This document shows positions 20,162-31,491 of a stretch of 64,000 nucleotides of DNA, piece after piece. Origin of the DNA: Pseudocercospora fijiensis CIRAD86 (Eukaryota > Ascomycota > Dothideomycetes > Mycosphaerellales > Mycosphaerellaceae); contig NW_006921536.1 of the NCBI RefSeq assembly GCF_000340215.1, positions 3,715,918 to 3,779,917 on the forward strand, read 5' to 3'. A program made the translations under genes and the position numbers. Within the stretch, counting starts at the first letter, position 1. Every line of letters begins with the position of its first letter. Below the pieces are notes generated by a model. It was not told the origin of the DNA, searched no databases, and saw only the letters and a program-made list of their open reading frames with translations.

Positions 20162-21761
20162 CCTATAATAAAGTCTATTATAAGTTCTACAAATAGTTTC
20201 TTTAGAATAGGAAGTAAAGACAACTCGCCGAATAGTAAGTGCTTTAGTGCTTTAACTCGCTAGTATACTATATACGTCTATATATATATTCCTTTATATA
20301 CCGCTTACTATTTAGCTAGTAGTATATACGCGATAGCAGCTCGTGCGACCTCTCTATACTATTGTAACTAGCGAGCTTACTATTATAGTGCCTCTTTAAA
20401 AGCTCTTATCTAATCGATTGTTTAGCGGGGATATAGTATCTGCCCTTAAACTTTAAGTAACCCTTATTATCGATCGACTAATTATTACTCTTACTAGATC
20501 GAGTGTTTCGCCTACTTACAAGCTTATTAATACGTTTAATAGCAAAGGCGTCCCTCTACTAAGCGCGTAATAGCTTATCTATAAACGATTAACTATCCCT
20601 ATTTATAAGGTTATTTAATAGCACCCTTACTATCGAACGAGGTACGTATTATATATATCTAATAGCACTAGCAGCCGGATTAACTATAGCAGTGCCTTTA
20701 TCGCTATTACTATATATAGCGATGTCGACTAGGGAGTTATTATAACTCTTCCTATTAGTATTATTAGCCCTTGCCTTAATACGCACTATTAATATAGTAG
20801 GAGTATTAATATGCTTCGAGCCGTCGCGGAGTCCGGTAAGCCGCTTATCCTACGCTTACTTATTAATAATATAGGCTATAGCAATCTTATACTATAGGGT
20901 TAGAAATAATAAGTTAATATACTAAGTCTCGCTATTATAATTAGGTCGCCTCGATAGGCTATTAGTAGGGTTACTTACGCCTAGCCGATATAGTATATTA
21001 AAATCGAACCTAGCGAGGTAGACGGCCTATCTAGCCTATCGACCTATAACCCGTATAATCTTAGTAATCCTACGTAGGTTGTTATAGTCTATATAGACCT
21101 AAATAGGGTGCTAAGCACTATCGAGATAATAGCGCTAATGCTTAAAGGCCTCTACGATTGCTAAGAGCTCTTGCTCGTAGGTCTCGTAGCGGCGCTCTAT
21201 ATCGATTATCTTTCGCGAAAAGAAGGCAATCGGGTACTAATAGTAGTCCTTATCCGACTGCTAAGATATTATAGCTAATATAGCGAACTGTAAAGCGTTA
21301 GTCTCGATACGGATCTACTTGCTTAGTATAAAGTAGTATAATAAAGGGACTTTAGTAAAGCGTTGCTTTAAACCGTTAAAAGCGGCTTGTGCTTTGCTAG
21401 TCTATTTAAACTCTCTAGATAGGTTGGCCTTAGTTTTAGTAAGCTTAGTTAGGGGCATTACATGCCGTAAATAGCCCTTAATAAAGCGGCGGTAAAAGTT
21501 AGTAAAACTAAGGAACGACTATAGCTCCTTAATTAACGTAGGAATAGGCTATTTAGTAATAGTCTAAACACGGTTAGGGTTAGCCTTAATACTATTAGTC
21601 GATACGAGGAAGCTAAGGAAGGGCACTTCTTTAGTAGCAAAGGTGTATTTAGAAGGCTTGCAATATAAGCTATAGGCCCGTAGGCGGTCGAGTACCTTAC
21701 GGACTATAGCCTAATACTCCGTAATATTAGGTAAGTATATATAAACTAGGATGTCGTCTAG
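20162..21761 (-). pseudogene. Gypsy-B pol: integrase N-terminus, RNase H, reverse transcriptase thumb (degraded, truncated)
   Basis: Aligns with Gypsy-D 43770-45365. Right to left it contains the reverse-transcriptase segment after the catalytic box, the connection and RNase H region, and the integrase H2C2 zinc region. It stops abruptly at 20162, where Gypsy-C and -D continue with the integrase core (FVEL..DFI.G motif). Core, chromodomain and 3' region are therefore deleted and the break is sealed to an LTR start. At 21745-21768 the minus strand reads V-Y-L-D-D-I-L-V-Y. The catalytic YLDD box is still intact here, unlike in Gypsy-C and -D. Confidence 0.85.
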
Positions 21762-21768
21762 GTAAACT
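21762..21768. repeat. hAT-2 target-site duplication, left (GTAAACT)
   Basis: GTAAACT recurs at 31485-31491 beyond the other TIR. Seven of the expected eight bases match. The uninterrupted site in Gypsy-D (about 45362-45375) reads GGTAAACTATATAGAGG, confirming a duplication and a single-base change or loss at its edge. Confidence 0.82.
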
Positions 21769-22200
21769 TAGACCCCGCAGTAGTTCGGGTTGGTTTGGTT
21801 TGGTTTGCTAAGCCGAAACTCTAGTTTGGTTTGGGTTGGTTTACTAAGCAACTATATAAGTAGCTGGTTCGAACCATATAATTTATCGGTTTTTAAGAAG
21901 TATACGAATGTATACGTAGCTTTAAGCAAGCCCTTTGTAAGACTTAGCAGTGTAGCCGGCAGCGTAGCCGGCATTTTTAGTCCTTAGTGCTTATAGAATT
22001 TTCGAATCCTACTTAGGCTATATAGTTGTATAAAGGTACTTATATAACCTCAAATCTATAGACAATTAGCTAAGGGCACTAACCAATCAAAAGTATATAC
22101 ATATACACACAAGGCATTATAGTTTAGTTCGGAAACTGCACTCCTTAGGTATGAATTTTATCCTTTCGTTTACGGTTCAATTCCCTAACTGCTTAGCAGA

Positions 22201-22740
22201 ATGTCTTTATCTAGATCTAGGTAGAACTTATCGATTTCCCTAGAAGTCCTCCTCCTTAAGAAGTTTATACACTTTCCTACCGAACTATTCGATAATATTA
22301 AGTACTAGGATAGCTCCTCCCTCGGTATCGGTATAGTATATAAAAGAGCTATAAGGCAGCTCTATAGAACGTTCTACTAGTTACTCGCTATACTAAGGCC
22401 GAATGCTAGTTCGTTCCTTAGAACTCTTAGTTATTTAGGAGATATAAAGGGTAGGGTAGGTAGTAACTTCGTATTATATAAGGAGGTAGAGGCTACTATA
22501 GAAGAGGCCTTCAACCTATAGAAGATAGTGAAAGATATAGAGGCAGCTGTAGGTCTAGGTACCTAGTTGAATTTTTAGTAGGTAGAGTATAAGGATATTT
22601 AGAGGGAGTATTAGGTAGAGTTGCGAAGGTAGGTGTATAATATACTCTAGAAAACAGGGATAGTGCCTATAACTATAACTATTAGGCTCTTCAACCTTCC
22701 TTATTTTTCCCTATTTTCTTTTTATAAAAATCTAAACTAA
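22201..22740 (+). pseudogene. hAT cargo gene C, hAT-2 copy (degraded)
   Basis: Exactly 540 bp from ATG 22201 to TAA 22740, colinear without indels with 12315-12854 of hAT-1. TAG stops occupy likely Gln/Trp positions. The presumed promoter is the GCCGGC- and TTTGG-rich subterminal region to its left. Function unknown; see the hAT-1 entry for composition. Confidence 0.62.
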
Positions 22741-22925
22741 TACAAATCAACCGGAATGTCTATCTTCTTTTAGTTCTTTAAAAAACCTAGCAGCGTAGCT
22801 AGTAGCGTAGCCGGTAGCGTAGCCGGCAGCGTAGCCGGCCTTTTTACTCCTTAGTACTAACGGGATTTTAGGAGACTTCTATTCCGTATAGCTAATAAAG
22901 TATACTATACTATATATATATACTT

Positions 22926-23738
22926 AGAGAGTATTTAGAGCGCGGTATATAGCGCCGTATAATAGCGGCTCATTTCGTATATAGAAAAGCTTATAGATAA
23001 TACTACGAACATCCTTTCTACTAGAACATCTATCCTACCTAGCACCGTCTCGAATGTAGATATTCTAGCCTTTTAGAATCTAATCGAGTGCTTTGAAATC
23101 CTTGTCTATAATCGTTATACGCTTCGCGTAGATAGCTATAAGGTTAACCGCTAAAATAGTATTAGTATAGTCCGAAAAGAGGTAGAAGAGAAACATATAT
23201 TCGAAGATACGAACTAGGTAGGCTTCTATAGCCTCTTAAAGGGCGCCTATCGCGGAGGCTTAGAAGCGAAGGTCCGTTCTATAATCCTAGGCAATTTCGC
23301 GAATAAGTCGTTAGAAAGGAGCTTTACGGATTAGGAGCTAAGAACTCTTCTAATACTGCCGAATCTTACGGAGGGCTACGGCTAAAGAAGGATTAGTAAA
23401 AAGACAGTAAGAATGCCGGCTACGCTGCCGGCTACGCTACCGGCTACGCTGCCGGCTATAAATAGGACTTACTTCCTAGGCGCTATCGACGCTTCGTACG
23501 ATTGCTACTAGCAGTAGAAGCGCTAGTTGTCGTCTTACGTAGAGCCTTGCCCGCCGTTATCTTACGCGGAGCCTTACTCGCGACGCCCTTTCTAGCACCG
23601 GAGCTAGCGGTAGTAGCAGTAGCCCTCTTACGTTGATATACTATACTTATTCTACTATTTCCGGTCTTATTGCGACCCGTAGAAGCACTAGATCCCTTCT
23701 TGCGAGGCGTCGTAACTTAGTTAAGTAGACTCGCTATT
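22926..23738 (-). pseudogene. Histone H3-like gene B, hAT-2 copy (degraded)
   Basis: Minus-strand counterpart of 11291-12131 with the same two introns and the same ATA at the presumed start, so the start loss may predate the split or be a parallel RIP change. The tail here has two rather than three copies of the GKAPRKTTA-type unit, one reading GKALRKTTT. The histone fold is intact in outline with stops at Gln codons. The flanking GCCGGC clusters (about 22800-22840 and 23413-23460) match those of hAT-1. Confidence 0.9.
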
Positions 23739-24559
23739 ATAAAAGTCGTCGAATTAAGGAAAAAAGTGCGTTACGAAGGTATACGAAGATATACGAAGGC
23801 GCGCGCGGAGCGAGGGTATTACGGAGGTAGTAGATATAGAGCGTAGAGGTATAGGTATCGATACGAAGGTTGAATATAGCGGTAGTATCGCGGTATCGCT
23901 AGGTAATAGAGTAAGCTTCGCGTAAGCCTATATTATAGTAACGTTAGAGTAAGGAAAGAAGGCAGGCACGGCTAAAAAAGGCAGGCACGGCTAAAAAAGG
24001 TAGGTACGGGAGACTTTGAAATATAGCCGGCATATATAGCCGGTATAGTAATAGGCGAAAGCCTCCTTTTAATAAATAGCCGGCGTAATAATAGTATCTT
24101 ACTATAGTATAGATATTCTTTAGTAATGCCTTTACTAGCTATAGTAATCTTATAAGTAACCTAGGCCTATTGCTAGTAAATATAAGAAATATTAGGTAGG
24201 CTATACTAAACAAGCTAGTTATTTAGTAGGAAAAGGCCTACTACCGTCTCTATATACCGGCTACGAGTGCCGGCTATCGCTCTAAATTCAACTCCGCCCT
24301 ATCTCGGAGGCTAAGGTACCGAGCGGAAACCCTATAGCTTATATTCACTCGGTTATCGCGGAGCGCTTATAGGTAAGGTATTAGAAAAGAGTATAAAAAG
24401 TACGAGAAGAGTATCCTAGGATATAGGTCGTAAGTGAATAAGAGTAGTACGCCTAGTTATTTATATAGTACGTTACTCTATACGACTAAGAGCCTATATT
24501 ATCTTATACTTCGCTTATAAGACCTCGACTCTACTAGTATACTATCGATCTTTTTCTTA

Positions 24560-24980
24560 GTCGCTAATACGCTGTCTTAATTCTTCTTCGAGTTACCGGA
24601 CTTAGTACGCATCTATAGCTATATAATAGCGCTACGTATTATAGAGAATTTCTCGTTAAAGTTTCTCTCTCGTAGGCTTGCTATCTACCTCGTAGTATAG
24701 AGGATTAAAGTGCTAATGCTAAAGAATCTCCTTATAGTTAGGATGCTAGGGCTCCTTAGGACCTTTATATTTTGGGTCTAAATAGAGACGTATTATAAAC
24801 GTTCTATCGCCCTTTCGCTTACTACCCGCTAGGTCGCGATATACGAAGAAACTAATCTAAATATAGCTCGTCTCTATAATAGCCGGGTAAATATAGAGCG
24901 CTAGGTTTCTACTTCGTACCTTAGATTTAGGGACGGCGCGGAGATAAAATTAGAAATATAGCCGGCACCTATAGCCGGTA
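24560..24980 (-). pseudogene. Unrecognised frame downstream of H3-like gene A, hAT-2 copy
   Basis: Counterpart of 9715-10150. The same protein text is readable, and an open stretch survives in the antisense direction, which I regard as fortuitous. Only one copy of the following 361-bp spacer unit is present here. Confidence 0.5.
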
Positions 24981-25044
24981 AAAGGATACGAAAATGGGCC
25001 TCCTCCTAGGTTAATCTAACGACTAAATACAATTTCCAACTAAT

Positions 25045-25824
25045 CCGCTATAAACCGACGCCGAATTTTAGCTAGAAGCTATATATCTTTATTTTAAAGA
25101 GTAACCCGCTTCGTATAGATAGTAAGGAGGTTTAAAAGCTTAAGCTCGGTTACGAGAAATACCTCCGTAGCTTCCTAAAGAGTACTAATCGCCTTAGCCG
25201 TAAATCGTATACTAGACCGAAAATCTAATATAATTTCTCGGACGAGTCGCTAGAAGGGACTTTTAGGGATTAAAAGCTCGGTCCCTCTTTTGTTTTAGAA
25301 AAGCCGGATCTAGCGAAGGGCAATAGTACCTAGTTTAAAGCGCCGCTTCTTTATCGTCGAGTCCTGCCTTGTTCCCTTTCTTTTAATAGAAAGATAACTT
25401 TTCTTCGCGATAGTCTTCGTCCGCCTACTCTTTTTAGCCTTCTCCTATCTACCTATAGCCTTCTTGTTTTTCGGTACTGTTTTCCGAGGAACCCCCTTCC
25501 TTCGTATATACTACGGAGAGCCTTACTCTTCCGATATCTCGTTCTCGCTACGGTCTCCCTATACTTAGCTTGCTTTACCTTTACCCTTTAGCCTCTAAAG
25601 ATATTTATCTACGCGTTTAGGCGACGAGGGTATATCGGTAGGACCTAGAAAATTAATAAGCATATAATCGTAATAAAATATTAATGCTTCTTGCCTTCTA
25701 GAACAAATAGTCTTCTATTAAACCGCCTTATTAGGTTATCGTTAGATTCGAATAAAGGATAGTAGCTTAAGGAAGGGGAGGTAGCCGGCTTAGGAAGGCC
25801 CGAAGAGCCGAATCCTTAAGGCAT
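25045..25824 (-). pseudogene. Histone H3-like gene A, hAT-2 copy (degraded)
   Basis: Minus-strand counterpart of 8848-9640, with ATG at 25824, the basic leader and the H3 fold (blocks ending KDIQLLAKIR). Differences from hAT-1 are mostly transitions. Confidence 0.88.
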
Positions 25825-25999
25825 ATTTATCTTTAAGAATATAGGGAAAGGGAAGAAGGAGAGGAAGAGCGAATAGAGAATTAGAAATAGTCCGTAGGTA
25901 AGCGGGGTCGGTTGCTATAGCAACTAGTCTGTTTAGGTCCTAGGAATTCGAAACACATTTCGGATATATACCGGCTATATACGCCGGCTATATTACCTT

Positions 26000-28900
26000 A
26001 TACGTAAACGCTTCGTCTCCTTAAAGCTACTCTAAGCCTATATACGTTTCCGCTTCTCGACCCGGTATCGCCTTCTACCTCCGCCCTCCTCCTCTTCGTT
26101 ATCGCTAATTAGGGTTTCGCTTAGACTAAATTTCGTATTCTCTTCGCGCTCCTAAGTTTCTTCGATCTTAAGGTTTTCTAATTCCTCGATTAACTCCTTT
26201 AGTATAATCTTTAGTAACCTACCTTAGCGATTCTAGTAGAGGAGATAGTATCGGAATACTATAATAGATTCGAAGGTAGTAGGCGAGTATATTCGATTAA
26301 AGCGGCCCTAGTAACGAGCGATACTAAAAGACCTCTTATAGCCTATACCTACGCTCGGGATAGCGAGGACGTCCCGAGCGACCGACGCTATCGTTAGAAA
26401 CTTAGGCTCTAACCGCTACTATATAGCGAGAATATCGTCTCCGAATTCGTCTAGAAGACCGGTAAAATCTAGAGATTATTAGCCTTCTTTCCGAACCTAC
26501 GGGTTTATACTTACTCGCGCGCCGATAGAGATCGAACTCTTCTTTATTTACTTTAGTAGTTGCTTCCTCTTCTACCTCTACTTCCTACCTACGAAACAGG
26601 TATAATATCGGAGCCTTCTAAACCTTCTTTTTCTTTATAGGAGCTGTATTTAGACTAGTTTCTTTCCGACGCTCGTAGAACATCTTTTCTAGAATAGTCT
26701 AGTAATGCTTCGGCTATACCTCGTCCGCCTTCTATTCCGGCCTCTACTAGTATATATCCTTTTCTACCGGGTTAAGCAAGTACGCAACGCTATAGATATC
26801 CCCGAACGAGTTAAAGGTAGCACTATAATATTTATACAACTTAGTATAGGAGGTGTCTATAGCTTTCGTTNNNNNNNNNNNNNNNNNNNNNNNNNNNNNN
26901 NNNNNNNNNNNNNNNNNNNNNNNNNNNNNNNNNNNNNNNNNNNNNNNNNNNNNNNNNNNNNNNNNNNNNNAACGCTCTTCTTAGCTAGCTTAGCTACGGT
27001 TTCCTCGAGCTCGTTAAAGAGCTAGTTATAGTACGTAAAGATAAGGTAGATCGTCGGTCCTCGGGTTCTTCTAATCGTAGTAGTAACCTTCGCGTAATAC
27101 TTACTAATATCGACGAGATACTCTGCTTAGCGCTATTCGGCGGCGGTAAGGCCGAGCTACTTAATACCCTCGGAACTCTAATAGATCTCGAGAGCGGTAC
27201 GTAAAGTATATCCCCTCGTAACTATATAGAAAGTCGAATCGAACCGGGTCTTAACGTCTTAGGTAAAACGGAGTAGGCGCTAAGGAGGCCGCTTTTGCTA
27301 TCGCTTATTCTATACGATATTCTAGGCATCGGTTTTAGGGCGCTCGATTAGGTTCTTTTAAATAGCCTCGAATCGGTTATATCTCTATAAGCTCGAGTTC
27401 GTATATATTGCTAGACGACGAAGCTAGAGAAAAAGAGTTAGAACTATACTAGGTTACCGGCTATAGGTGCCGGCTACGGATAAAAGTTATACCTTATACA
27501 AAACGAGAGCGAGGCTCTCTACCTTATCCCGTCTTATTACTATAATAAGTTTCTCGACTTTCGACTTTGCTTTATCCTTATCTAGGATCTTCTATTAGTC
27601 GTCGTTTAATAGTGCAATTTTAAGCGTCTTAAAGAGGGCTCGGATCGCGATTTAAACTATATAAGCGAGGTAGGGAAACTTCTATAGGGATGTAACTAGC
27701 AACGACGTCGGCTCCGATTCAATAGGGCTAGGGCTATTAATAGGCTCCTCTTTATCGTTATTATCGTACGTATTATCGTACGTATCCGGAATCGTAGCGA
27801 GTTTAATATTCGGAAGATTAAGCTAGATTATAGACCTTGTAATCTCCTCTACGTACTCGACCCTATCGATACAATTAGTGATTTTAAAGATATATACGAG
27901 TGAATTGTATATATAACGCCTTATACAATGTTCGATTATTACTAGCGTTATCCGTAGTAATCGAGATTAGTTTCGTTGTTACGCTAACCCTATCTATTGC
28001 CGTATAGACAAGCTTCGCTATATCCTTACTAGTATAGGAACCTAGAATTTTAGGGAATCCGATTATAAGTTCCTAGAGTTTCTAATCCGAATTGATAAAG
28101 TATAGCATAATCGAGAGGAAGGAGGCTCTTATAGTCCGGCTTAACTAGCTATCGATAGCAATAGCTACTCGGCGAGTATTACGGAGGATCTCCCGAATAT
28201 CGTCTAACGCAGCCTCTTTGTTCTTTTCGAATATAATACGCTAGGTTATCGCGCCGAGAAATAGGGGAGGGTAGTTTATAAGATATAGGTATATCTTCTA
28301 TATAGACTCCCTTTCGTAGAAGTCTTCCGGAAGACCGTTTATAGCTAGCATTTCGTTTGCTAGTTACTTAAAGTCTTCGGGGGAGAAATCGGTAGCCTTT
28401 AATCCTAGAGCTTCCTTAAGCGTAGCCTATAATAATTAGCTAGACCTCTACGGTTGATTTAAGTAGCCGGAATCTGTAGCCGGAATCTGTAGCCGGAATC
28501 TATAGCCGGTAGCTGTAGCCGGCAGCTATAGCCGGCAGCTATAGCCGGCATTTTAGAAGACGTACCTCTTTCTAGAACGCTATATCTATATTAACTCTCC
28601 TCTCTCTTTAAGATTCCCGATACCGTTTAGAATAGAGATAGTTCGTAAGCGATAAGTTCCTATCCCCTAGTTTCGGGTATTTTAAGATTGAACCGTAGAA
28701 GTTGTAGACAATTACTAGTTAACCTTTAAGTCGAGAAGTTGTATAACGGTACAATACCCCCTCTATAAAGAACTTCTAGAATATATCCGTTCGCTCCTTA
28801 CTCCCCTATCGCATCGAGTACTTCCGGAGTTTACACTCCTTCGAACGTAAGTATAAAGGGAACTATATCTTATAGACCTATTAATTAAACTGCTCTATAT

Positions 28901-29231
28901 ACTCGGGTTTCTAAAGATACGCCTAGCTAGCCTTTTCGAAGATTTCCGGGTTAATACTCGATGTTCTTATATCTCCGAATAACCTTCTGCTTAGACTCCG
29001 TAAAGGTAAGGACTAGGTAGTAGTATCCTATAATAAATTCCTACTACTAGGATTCGGAGAGGATGAATCTAGCCCTAATCGTCGTCTAGGACTCGATAGG
29101 CTCGAAGGTAAGTATACGACCTCCTCTCGACGTTATCGTAATCTCGCTCGTATACTAGACTGTTTCGACTATCGTCTCGTTATTACCCTTCCTAGTATAG
29201 CGCCTAGTATATATACAATATCGGTCGGCAT
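26000..29231 (-). pseudogene. hAT transposase, hAT-2 copy (degraded, contains assembly gap)
   Basis: Counterpart of 5563-8670 with ATG at 29231. All hAT landmarks described for hAT-1 are present on the minus strand, including the DNASNN block (about 27940), KTRF-x-ST (about 27240) and the hATC block (about 26300-26430). The GCCGGC array in the first intron is longer here (about seven units, 28465-28550). The 100-N gap falls within the coding exon upstream of the hATC region. Confidence 0.9.
26871..26970. other. Assembly gap of 100 N (true size probably ~17 bp)
   Basis: The bases on each side match hAT-1 at 7784 and 7802, leaving 17 bp (7785-7801) between them. The 100 N is thus a placeholder length, and the 106-codon open frame spanning it is an artefact. 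Confidence 0.88.
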
Positions 29232-29499
29232 ATTTTAAGGTTTCGTACGGTAAGGTAAGGACTTAGGAGTAGTAGATATATACTAGTAGCTATAGAGAAA
29301 TACCCTTTCTTTTATAGCATCGTATCGTTAGGAATAGCTAGGTAGTAAATAGCTAGCTACCTTTTTTTTTATTTCCTAGCTACCTAACTACTAGATTTTT
29401 TTTCCTAGCTACCCTAGCTAGCCTAACTACTAGAATTTCTTTCCTAGCTACCCTAACTACCTGAATTTTGCCTTCTATACGGCGGCTCTCTCCTACTAA

Positions 29500-30850
29500 C
29501 GGAACCGAGCTACTATACCTAACGAATCTAAGCTCGTTTTTAGTCTCAATCTATCCTCTTTCGGTATAAGATACTCGATAAGCAAATACTTAGGCCGAGT
29601 CTAACTACGAAACCTAAGACTAACTAATAGCTCTATTAACTAATCCTAATCCTCGAACTCCTTCCGCTTCTTAGTAAAGACCTTAAAGAGCGCTCGAGCT
29701 TCTTCGGGTACCTACGGAGTAGTCGAGATAAAGCCGTATCGCTAAAATAGGTAATCCTTCGGAGGCTTATATAGAGATTTAGAGAATTCTAACGCTAACC
29801 TATCCTACTAGTAGCTTAGATTCCGGATATAAGCCCTCTCTACCTTAGTAAAGATTTTATATAGCAGTAGCACTCTGCCTTCGAGAAACGCTTTCTATTT
29901 AACTGTTAGTATCTGCCGGCTACGAACGCCGGCTATATATGCCGAGTATAGAATAATTACCTATACCCCTTCCTCCTATAGTAACACTTCTGCCGTTCCT
30001 AGATACCTAGCCCCGATCGCATTAATCGTAAGCTACTTTGCCTTTATAGACGCAAAGGCTTCGCTCTAATACTAATAAAGAAACTTCTACTCTATATCGA
30101 GGATATAAAGACGACTAGTCTCGATTCTAATCCTTACTAGCTTTTCGTAGTAGCTTTAACTATAATTTTCTAGATTGATAGGACTTATACCTTAGCCCTT
30201 TACTAGTATCTCGTTTCTTTAACTATACTCGATCTACTCCTAGCGCTTATCGTCTATAGCGTTAGGCCCTAAGACTACACCTGTTACTAGATCGACGTAT
30301 AGTATCTCCTCGCTTTTTTTAGTTCCTTTATTCGTAGTATTAAGCTCTATCGCAGTATCCTAAACTCTAGCATTGTTGTTCTCGGCTATCTAAACATCTC
30401 CGTTACTATCGGTTATATCGATAGAGGTAGCGGCTATAGGTCTAAATGCTATTAGTTAACGTGTTAAAGAAAAATATACCGGCTACAGCTGCCGGCTACG
30501 GCTGCCGGCTATAGCTGCTAGCTACGGCCGCTAGCTAGATTAACTTACGCTACTAGAACTTTACGCTCGAAAACTGGCCGCAATTCTTTCCTCCTCTTAG
30601 CCTTCTCTTAGGTTGTCTTCTTATTCTAACCTTCACTTTTTTCTATAGGCGCTAGCTATCGATAGAATACCTTATTCCGCGCCTTTCTTCTCTTATCCTT
30701 AGCTCTTTTATCCTTATCTATCTTATCCTTTCTCTCGCGGTCTCGTACGGAATTCTTCTTTATAGAGTACTCCTCTTTAGTCTTACGCTTTTTAGTTAGA
30801 CGCTTAGGTAAAACAAACTCGCGGTCTTTAGTTCTATCTTCTATTTAACG
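29500..30850 (-). pseudogene. hAT cargo gene A, hAT-2 copy (degraded)
   Basis: Counterpart of 3950-5290. The basic N-terminal exon lies at about 30570-30850 and GCCGGC repeats occupy the intron at about 30478-30535. The minisatellite separating it from the transposase is at about 29340-29465. Function unknown. Confidence 0.6.
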
Positions 30851-31014
30851 CGCGGCGCGCTTCTCTCTTACTATTATAAGGGAAAGGGGCGGGGGCGCAG
30901 CGTATAGTAGTTATTATCGGTATAGATATAGAGGAAGAAGTTGAAAGTATAAGAATGTCGCGAAGCCCTAATTGTTGCCGCCTACGTAACGTTATATAGG
31001 TAAGCTTTCGCAAC

Positions 31015-31350
31015 TACGGCAACTACGCCCCGGTAATAGTAACTACGCCCTAGCAACGGCAACTACGCCCTAGCAACGGCAACCACGCCCTAGCAACGGT
31101 AATAAAGCGTAGTAAATACAACCTAGTAACTATTATAGCCGGCAATCGTAGCCGGCAGTCGAATAAGAGTGTCCTTATAGCAAAACTACGCCCTAGCAAC
31201 GGCAACTACGCCCTAGCAACGGCAACTACGCCCTAGCAACGGCAACTACGCCCTAGCAACGGCAAAAGAGCGTAGTAAATGTAACAGAGTTACTATTATA
31301 GCCGGCAATCGTAGCCGGCAGTCGAATAAGAGTGTCCTTATAGCAAAACT
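31015..31350 (-). repeat. hAT-2 subterminal repeats
   Basis: Complement of the hAT-1 left array. The 20-bp unit is present about four times at 31021-31100 and four times at 31185-31264 (two in the matching hAT-1 array), separated by the duplicated block with paired GCCGGC motifs. The copy-number difference shows array instability. Confidence 0.8.
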
Positions 31351-31491
31351 AATACAGTCTCTAGTTCAAACTAGGAATCTATATAGTTCGAAAAAACCAA
31401 ACCGGAACTAGGGAGCTAGTTCGCCGCTAAGAAACCAAACTATATACGTTTAGTAGTTCGGAAACCGAACCACTGCGGGGTCTAGTAAACT

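Larger units (their letters stand above)
21769..31484 (-). mobile_element. hAT-2: second histone H3-carrying hAT element, inverted relative to hAT-1
   Basis: Same gene order as hAT-1 read on the opposite strand, with TIRs TAGACCCCGCAGTAGTTCGG (one G to A change) at 21769-21788 and the intact form at 31465-31484. It lacks the 361-bp duplication and differs in array lengths. It contains a 100-N gap (26871-26970) that hAT-1 indicates should be about 17 bp. It inserted into the reverse-transcriptase gene of Gypsy-B, immediately beside the YLDD codons. Independent location and target duplication prove the whole 9.7-kb unit is mobile. Confidence 0.92.
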
